From: DASVEG01 sp035540495
GTDB lineage: Bacteria; Actinomycetota; Acidimicrobiia; Acidimicrobiales; CADCTF01
NCBI GenBank assembly: GCA_035540495.1
Contig: DATLGL010000063.1
Coordinates: 1 to 64,000 of the forward strand
Length of the DNA stretch: 64,000 nucleotides
Reading direction: 5' to 3'
Under the pieces are notes generated by a model. The model was not told the origin of the DNA, ran no database searches, and worked only from the letters and a program-made list of their open reading frames with translations. Numbering within the stretch: the first letter of the stretch is position 1; each line of letters begins with the position of its first letter. Position numbers and translations under genes: made by a program. Shown here in pieces: positions 59,214 through 64,000 of this stretch.

Positions 59214-59884
59214 CAGATCGGCGGGATGAGGACGTTCGTGCCCGGGCGCAGGCGCATCGGGTCGTCGATGAACGGGTTGGCGTCGGCGATCGTGCGCCAG
59301 TCGGAGGCGCGGCCGTACTCGCGGTACGCGATCGACGGGAGGGTGTCACCGGCCTTGACGCGGTGCTGGGTGGTGCCGGGTTCGCCGCCGCTGCTGGGGT
59401 TCGTCGGCAGCATCGGTGCCTTGAACTCCTTGATGGTCAGCGTCGCCGTTCCCCGCACCGGGTCACCGTTCGGCCGGAACAGCGAGTACCTGACGGCGAC
59501 GCTCTCGACGTAGCCCTTGAAGCTGATCTTGCTGCCCCACTGGAAGAGCACGAACGGGGCCGACGGCAGGTTCTTGAACAGCCCGCCGAGCGCGGGGTTC
59601 GTCGCCTGCAGGAAGACGTCGACCTTCTTCGAGATGTCGCCGTTGGGCTTGTCGGTCTCGTCGAGGAAGACCTCGACCGAGATCTGCGACGGGTTCGGGC
59701 CGTTGTACTCGGCCTGCACGACGCCGCTCTTGGCCTGCGGCACCGACCACTGGGCCGACCGCGAGATCGAGAACTCCTTCGGGTTGAAGTCGAAGGTCTC
59801 GGTGTGCAGCGCGATCTCCGGGCCGCCGAGCACCGGCGGCAGGAACTTGAGGACCGCCTTCGTCCACGTCGTCTCGAGCGCCAT
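59213..59884 (-). CDS. LysM-domain CIS hub/tube-initiator protein (Afp7-like)
   Basis: 223 aa. The N-terminal ~165 residues (FDFNPKEFSISRSAQWS, VEVFLDETDKPNGDISKKVD) are the CIS-tube family. The C-terminal LysM domain is TTQHRVKAGDTLPSIAYREYGRASDWRTIADANPFIDDP. Located between tube and spike in the particle. Starts 1 bp after the second tube gene and overlaps the spike gene start. Confidence 0.92.
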   Translation of the reverse strand: MALETTWTKAVLKFLPPVLGGPEIALHTETFDFNPKEFSISRSAQWSVPQAKSGVVQAEYNGPNPSQISVEVFLDETDKPNGDISKKVDVFLQATNPALGGLFKNLPSAPFVLFQWGSKISFKGYVESVAVRYSLFRPNGDPVRGTATLTIKEFKAPMLPTNPSSGGEPGTTQHRVKAGDTLPSIAYREYGRASDWRTIADANPFIDDPMRLRPGTNVLIPPI

Positions 59885-59885
59885 G

Positions 59886-60347
59886 TCAGGCGCCCTTCGC
59901 GACGGGCTCGATGAAGCCGTGGTAGGCGAGCTCGATCGTCTCGGTCGCCATCTTCGGGCTGTCGACGCTGAACGACGGGCCCGTCCACCGCACGGGCACG
60001 ACGCCCCGCAGGTTCCATTCGGCGATGATGTTCTTGTTGCCGTCGACGGCCTTGATCGCCGCGGTGTTCGTGCGGGTCACGTTCTTCACGATCGACATGA
60101 ACCAGACCGCGACCTTCTGGCTGTCCGCGTTGATCGGCCGGCTCAGCTTGATGTTCGAGAACTTCAGCCGCGTCGGAAGCTGGTGGACGAAGAGGTTGTT
60201 GCCGCCCTCTTCGCGCTGCTCGATCGCGGTCTCCATGCTCAGACCCTCGAAGCTGTTCCACCAGCCGGCGCTGATGCTGTCGACCTCGAGGTGGAACAGT
60301 ACGGAGATCGCAGGATCGTCAGTACGTGTGGGGCTCGGGGGAGCCAT
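59886..60347 (-). CDS. CIS inner tube protein, second copy (gp19/Afp5-like)
   Basis: 153 aa. ISVLFHLEVDSISAGWWNSFEGLSMETAIEQREEGGN and NIIAEWNLRGVVPVRWTGP are typical of the gp19/Hcp-like tube family; longer loops than the copy at 63313 and position before the LysM gene fit the tube-initiator role. GGGAGG 6 nt before ATG, 3 bp after the QR-repeat gene. Confidence 0.9.
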   Translation of the reverse strand: MAPPSPTRTDDPAISVLFHLEVDSISAGWWNSFEGLSMETAIEQREEGGNNLFVHQLPTRLKFSNIKLSRPINADSQKVAVWFMSIVKNVTRTNTAAIKAVDGNKNIIAEWNLRGVVPVRWTGPSFSVDSPKMATETIELAYHGFIEPVAKGA

Positions 60348-60350
60348 GGG

Positions 60351-62666
60351 TCACCTCCCGTACCTGGTCCAGGAGCCGTCGCTGAATCGGCTTCGGTCGT
60401 TTCGGAGCTCCGCCTGCAACTTCCAGCGGATGCGGGGATAGAGGTCCTTCGCCAGCTTGTCGAGCTGGGCGTCGTCGCTCTCGCCGGCCTCGGCCGCCGG
60501 CGCAGCTGGGCCCGACGATCCGATCGCCCGCTGCACGACGGTGGTCGCACCAGGGGCAGATGTCGGGGTCGAGGCCGGGTTCGTCGTCGAGCCGTTCGCG
60601 CCCGGAAGCGCCTCGCGCTGGATCGGGAGCCCGTCGAGGCCGATCGCGGGTGCCGCCTGCTGCGTGAAGACGACGGCGCCGTCGGCGTCGCGATGAGCAA
60701 GACCGGCCGCGATCGCGGAGTCGAAGGCACGGCTCGTATCGGTCGCGAACGCGGCAGGACCGTCGTTGCCGCGAGACGGCGCCTGCAGCGGAAGGTCGAC
60801 GCGGGTTGACGCCGCGGTCGACGTCGTCGCTGCCGCCGCGGCCGCCGCTGCACCGGGCGAGGTGCCGCCATCGGCGAGGGTCTGCACGGGCAGCGAGACG
60901 GCCCTCGCAGGATCACCGCCGACTGCCGGCAACGTCCGAGCGGCGAGAGGACGCGCCACCGGCGCTGGTGCGGCTGGCGCACCCATGGACGAGGGTGTGG
61001 TCGCGGCCGCGGGGATCGCCGCGATCGACGACGCATCCCGCTGCAGCGTCACGGGCCGGGCCGACGCTGCGGCGAGCACCGACGTCATGCCGCTGCTCGT
61101 CGAGCCGCCTGGCGCGGGGGCTGCCGCGCTCGCTCGCGGCGCGTTGCCCAGCGCCGGTCCGGGTGCGTCGACGACCAGCGGAAGGTCGGTTCGAGCGTTG
61201 CCGGGGGCGGCGGGCGTCGCCGGAGCGGCGGTTGCGTCGATGCTGCGCTGGAGTTGCAGCGACCGGTCGCCGAGGAGAGGCGCGACCTGCGCCTCGTGCG
61301 CGTCGTCGTCGCCGTCTTCGTGGACGCTGCCGTCGTCGTGGGTGTGGGTGCCCGCAGCGGCGGCGACAGGCGTGCTGTCGATCCGCTCGGTCTGCACGCT
61401 CGCCGCAGGTTGCGCCGCCGCGACGGCGTGGAGCGGGAGATCGGGAGCTGCGCCGGCCGACTCCTCGTCGTCGCCCTCGGACTCGGCCGGTGCGACGCTG
61501 GCGGCCAGCGGCGCGTCACCGAGAAGCGGCGCGGTCGCCTCGACGTCGCCCGGAGCATCGGCCGGAGCGTCGGTCGCGGCCGTCGGCGACCCGCCGGCGT
61601 CGGTGACCTCGTCGGCGGTCGCCGCGGGATCGGCTTCGCGCTGCACGACGGGGCGCTGCAGCGGCATCGAAGGTGCGGCCGCCGGAGCGGGCGCGTCGAC
61701 CTTGGCCCACGACGGGAAGGGCGGCAATCCGTCGCCGTCGCCCCTCGGTGCGGCTCCGGCCTGTGCCGCACCGTCGTCGATCTTGCGCTGGATCGCGCGG
61801 GGCTGGATCGGCGGCATGAGGTCCGCGGGCTTCGCAGCTCGCGGCGTCACGTCGCCCGACACCAACGGTGACGCGAGAGGCAGGTCGAGCAGCGGCGCCG
61901 CGTTCTGCTGCGTCGAAGCCGGCTCGCTCGCCGGTGCGAGGGGAGCATCCGGCGTCGCCGAGGTCGCCAGTGGCGCTTGCGCCTCGGCGGGCGCATCCGG
62001 CGCAACGGCGAGGACCGGAGCGGCAGGCGGCGCGGCGGCCGTCGTCATCGACTCGCCCACGACCGCCAGCGGCGGCGCGGGACGATCGGACGGACGCGCC
62101 GGCGCAGCGGGCTCCCGCAGCACACGGGTGGGCGCGGGCGGAGGAAGGGGAGAGGTCGCCCGCAGCGGCGCCGGCGGCGCCGGTGCGGACACCGCGGCGA
62201 CCTGGCGCTGGATGACGGGCAGCGGCGCGGCGTCGCTCACTGCTCGGAACGGCGCCGGCGCCTCGTCGGCCGGAGCGTCCGGTCGCGCCGGTACCCGCAG
62301 CGGAAGATCCGATGCCGCGGTTGTCGACGACGCCGACGCCACCGGAGCGACGGGTGCGGCCGTCGGCGTCAGCAGCCCGTGCACCGCGCCGGCGGGCGCT
62401 TCGCGCGACACGCGGTGGCCCAACTCGCCCATGAGGGCGGTGGGGCGGCGCGTCGTCATGATCTCGGCCACCCGCTGCACGCGGAACGTCGTCGGAGGCG
62501 GGGCGCTCACCGCCGTTGCGATCGGCGGCAGCGCCATCCAGTCGCCGACCCGAGCCGAGTCCGGACGAACGATGTCGCCGGTCGCCGCGCGCGAGGCAGC
62601 CTCCGCCGCAGCGGCGGAGGTCTCTTCAGGCTGCTCGTCGTCGCGCTTGCGGCGGAACCACGCCAT
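60351..62666 (-). CDS. Large disordered CIS-associated protein with spaced QR motifs
   Basis: 771 aa, mostly Ala/Pro/Asp/Thr. Hydrophobic-QR motifs (VQR, IQR, LQR) recur at about residues 64, 154, 293, 337, 342, 473, 542, 683 and 712. DLPL-x-x motifs recur five times and APLLGD twice, so the linker is built of degenerate repeats. The N-terminus is MAWFRRKRDD. The last ~40 residues (DAQLDKLAKDLYPRIRWKLQ, then AELRNDRSRF) are helical and look conserved. It lies between the tail-assembly and tube genes. Role unproven: scaffold, cargo loader or surface decoration. Confidence 0.75.
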   Translation of the reverse strand: MAWFRRKRDDEQPEETSAAAAEAASRAATGDIVRPDSARVGDWMALPPIATAVSAPPPTTFRVQRVAEIMTTRRPTALMGELGHRVSREAPAGAVHGLLTPTAAPVAPVASASSTTAASDLPLRVPARPDAPADEAPAPFRAVSDAAPLPVIQRQVAAVSAPAPPAPLRATSPLPPPAPTRVLREPAAPARPSDRPAPPLAVVGESMTTAAAPPAAPVLAVAPDAPAEAQAPLATSATPDAPLAPASEPASTQQNAAPLLDLPLASPLVSGDVTPRAAKPADLMPPIQPRAIQRKIDDGAAQAGAAPRGDGDGLPPFPSWAKVDAPAPAAAPSMPLQRPVVQREADPAATADEVTDAGGSPTAATDAPADAPGDVEATAPLLGDAPLAASVAPAESEGDDEESAGAAPDLPLHAVAAAQPAASVQTERIDSTPVAAAAGTHTHDDGSVHEDGDDDAHEAQVAPLLGDRSLQLQRSIDATAAPATPAAPGNARTDLPLVVDAPGPALGNAPRASAAAPAPGGSTSSGMTSVLAAASARPVTLQRDASSIAAIPAAATTPSSMGAPAAPAPVARPLAARTLPAVGGDPARAVSLPVQTLADGGTSPGAAAAAAAATTSTAASTRVDLPLQAPSRGNDGPAAFATDTSRAFDSAIAAGLAHRDADGAVVFTQQAAPAIGLDGLPIQREALPGANGSTTNPASTPTSAPGATTVVQRAIGSSGPAAPAAEAGESDDAQLDKLAKDLYPRIRWKLQAELRNDRSRFSDGSWTRYGR

Positions 62667-62684
62667 CGTCGGGTCCTAGGGGTC

Positions 62685-62858
62685 CTACTGGTCCTCGCCC
62701 TTGGCGAGCTGGTTGAGGCGGTTGTTGAGGTTGGCGATCTCGTGCACGAAGGCACGGCGCCGCATGTGTTCGAGGTCGAGGAGCTCGTTCAGCGACCAGT
62801 GGAAGTGGAAGGCGACGTACGCGATCTCCTCGTGCAGCTGACTTGCTGCGTACGTCAT
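62685..62858 (-). CDS. Small CIS protein (57 aa, DUF6760-like)
   Basis: 57 aa: starts MTYAASQLHEEIAYVAFHFHW, contains ELLDLEHMRRRAFVHEI and ends LNQLAKGEDQ. Helical, with aromatic N-terminal half. Its ATG overlaps the upstream gene's TGA (ATGA) and it ends 18 bp before the QR-repeat gene, so it is a real operon member. Resembles small proteins at the same place in other actinobacterial CIS loci; the exact family assignment is from memory and needs a profile search. Confidence 0.8.
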   Translation of the reverse strand: MTYAASQLHEEIAYVAFHFHWSLNELLDLEHMRRRAFVHEIANLNNRLNQLAKGEDQ

Positions 62859-63310
62859 CGCCCCCCCGCCGAACCACCGGCCACATCGACCGTGAAGGAG
62901 TGGGAGCAGCTCGGGCAGGTCACCGCGGCGCGGGTGTGACCTTCCTGGTTGATCCGTCGGTAGAGGTCTTGGAGGAAGGCGAGGTCGGCGGCGAAGAGCT
63001 CTTCGACGACCCAGGTGTCGATGCTCGGAAGCGTCCCCAGCTGGGTGATGACACGGGTGAGCAACAGCACCGTCAGGTACGACGGGTTCGCCTGCAGCCG
63101 CGCGTCGGACAGCGGCAGCAGCTCGTCGCGTGCGGTCGCCATCCGCATGACACCCTGCTTGTGCAGCGTGCCCGTGTTCTTGTCGAGGTACCCGATGGGG
63201 AGCTCGAATCGGTACTCGGTGCGAAGGGGCGCCGGTTGGTCCGGCGCCCCCTCGAACTCCGTCCCCTCGTCGGCGACCGCGGTGGGTGCGCCAGGGATGG
63301 TGCGTCGCAT
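62855..63310 (-). CDS. Phage tail assembly-like protein (gp41/TAC type) of the CIS
   Basis: 151 aa. RTEYRFELPIGYLDKNTGTLHKQGVMRMATARDELLPL is the start seen in CIS 'phage tail assembly' proteins; ends with a CPSC pair (AAVTCPSCSHSFTVD) that may bind zinc with other cysteines. Possibly a chaperone for tube or tape-measure assembly (inference). 2 bp after the tube gene. Confidence 0.8.
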   Translation of the reverse strand: MRRTIPGAPTAVADEGTEFEGAPDQPAPLRTEYRFELPIGYLDKNTGTLHKQGVMRMATARDELLPLSDARLQANPSYLTVLLLTRVITQLGTLPSIDTWVVEELFAADLAFLQDLYRRINQEGHTRAAVTCPSCSHSFTVDVAGGSAGGR

Positions 63311-63312
63311 CG

Positions 63313-63759
63313 TTATTCGATGATCATTCCTTCACCCTGCAGGGTGATCTTCTCGTCGAGCGGGTTCGTCGCACCGGCCTGGACCTGCGTGACCTCGATC
63401 GACGAGGGCTGGCAGTTCTGGACCTTGTACGTCCGCTTCGGGGCGAGCTCGCCCGGCCCGTACACCTCGACCACGACCTCCTTGCGGTCGGGGGCGCCCT
63501 TCTCCACCTTCTCGATCCAGTCCTTGAAGAAGGAGTTGTCGGTCAGGGGTCGGGTGATCGTCAGGGTGACGGGCTTCTGCTTGCCCGGCAGCTTCCGAAG
63601 GAAGTACTGACCGTTGGCTGCCTGCGTCTTGATCTCGATCATGTCGAGCTCCTTCTTCAGGCCGGTCACCTCCTTCACGAGAAGGTCCGTGCCCTCGATC
63701 GACAACTTGAAGTTGTTCGCGGGGACCGCGTCGCCGGTCAGGAAGTCGTAAGCGCTCAC
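63313..63759 (-). CDS. CIS inner tube protein (gp19/Afp1-like, Hcp fold)
   Basis: 148 aa. NNFKLSIEGTDLLVKEVTGLKKELDMIEIKTQAANGQYFLRKLPGKQKPVTLTITRPLTDN is the standard T4 gp19-like tube sequence. Forms the hexameric rings of the expelled tube. Lies directly after the sheath gene (24-bp gap) with an SD-like AGAGGA before ATG. Confidence 0.94.
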   Translation of the reverse strand: MSAYDFLTGDAVPANNFKLSIEGTDLLVKEVTGLKKELDMIEIKTQAANGQYFLRKLPGKQKPVTLTITRPLTDNSFFKDWIEKVEKGAPDRKEVVVEVYGPGELAPKRTYKVQNCQPSSIEVTQVQAGATNPLDEKITLQGEGMIIE

Positions 63760-63783
63760 TGTGTGTCCTCTCGTTCCGTCGCG

Positions 63784-64000
63784 TTACTCGTTGACCAAGC
63801 TGACGCCGCTCGGGAGCTGCTGCAGCTGGAAGATCACGAACTCGGCCGGCTTCACGGGAGCCACGCCGATCTGGCAGGTGACCTGACCGAGATCGATGGC
63901 CTCGGCCGGGTTCGTCTCGTCGTCGCACTTGACGAAGAACGCCTCGTCCGGCGTCGAGCCGAACAGCGCGCCCTTCCGCCACTCCATCACGAGGAAGCCG
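63784..64000 (-). CDS. Contractile tail sheath protein, C-terminal end (partial)
   Basis: 72 residues visible, open to the window edge (GFLVMEWRKGALFG ...). The segment TPDEAFFVKCDDETNPAEAIDLGQVTCQIGVAPVKPAEFVIFQLQQ is the highly conserved sheath C-terminus that links to neighbouring subunits. The N-terminal part lies outside the window. Confidence 0.94.
   Translation of the reverse strand, partial: GFLVMEWRKGALFGSTPDEAFFVKCDDETNPAEAIDLGQVTCQIGVAPVKPAEFVIFQLQQLPSGVSLVNE

Noticed and set aside
57315..59513. Long plus-strand open frame across the CIS spike gene
   Set aside because: Antisense to a well-supported VgrG-like gene; composition is Arg/Asp/Val-rich with no domain.
60766..62679. Plus-strand open frame opposite the QR-repeat protein
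   Set aside because: Low-complexity Ala/Ser/Gly mirror of the Ala/Pro-rich gene; no start signal or motif.

Overview
The window is dense, GC-rich (roughly 70%) chromosomal DNA. Short intergenic spaces, GTG/TTG starts, overlapping stop/start codons, F420-type oxidoreductases, fused acyl-CoA dehydrogenases, a B12-dependent ribonucleotide reductase and a SARP-type regulator point to an actinobacterium, probably Acidimicrobiia or a relative. That placement is inferred from gene content, not from a marker tree. I see no tRNA, rRNA or CRISPR array.

Regions. 0-2.3 kb: 3' part of nrdJ. 2.4-6 kb: a copper-type cupredoxin lipoprotein behind a CsoR-like operator, a PAP2 phosphatase and a kinase/flippase membrane protein. 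6-16.5 kb: lipid and redox metabolism (double-hotdog thioesterase, an orphan CarH-like B12 sensor, fused acyl-CoA dehydrogenase, P450, acyltransferase/SGNH protein, DDN-like F420 enzyme, a frameshifted acyl-CoA ligase, aldo/keto reductase). 16.5-25.7 kb: hrpA, small enzymes and threonine ammonia-lyase. 25.7-27.9 kb: an IS110-family element splitting a small HELGH membrane protein gene, which can be rebuilt exactly across the insertion. 27.9-46 kb: DsbB/thioredoxin pair, PIG-L deacetylase, a YceH-CMD fusion, an alkyltransferase-like gene without a normal start codon, peptidase, second cupredoxin, lytic transglycosylase, a cyclase-YHS fusion, paralogous serine hydrolases, aldo/keto reductase, an ECF sigma/membrane partner pair and an MBL hydrolase with a TetR-like operator. 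46.3-47.9 kb: a crtQ-crtO-like pair for glycosylating and acylating a carotenoid acid.

47.9-64 kb is the most notable part. A large STAND-SARP regulator faces, tail to tail, a minus-strand operon encoding a phage-tail-like contractile injection system (CIS, Afp/PVC type). From the window's right edge it reads: sheath (partial), tube, tail-assembly-like protein, 57-aa protein, a 771-aa disordered protein with spaced QR motifs, second tube, LysM hub protein, VgrG-like spike, gp25, gpJ-like baseplate, tail protein I-like, then three accessory genes. The accessory genes are a zinc-ribbon/coiled-coil/TM/discoidin-like protein (possible membrane anchor), an acyl-carrier-domain-GNAT fusion (possible acyl-modification enzyme), and a Gly/Met-rich protein with an AGN-type motif (possible cargo or scaffold). 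No PAAR, tape measure, AAA ATPase, cap or fibre gene is visible here; these may lie beyond the right edge.

Many genes that lack a ribosome binding site have a TANNNT hexamer 6-10 nt before the start codon, which suggests widespread leaderless transcription.
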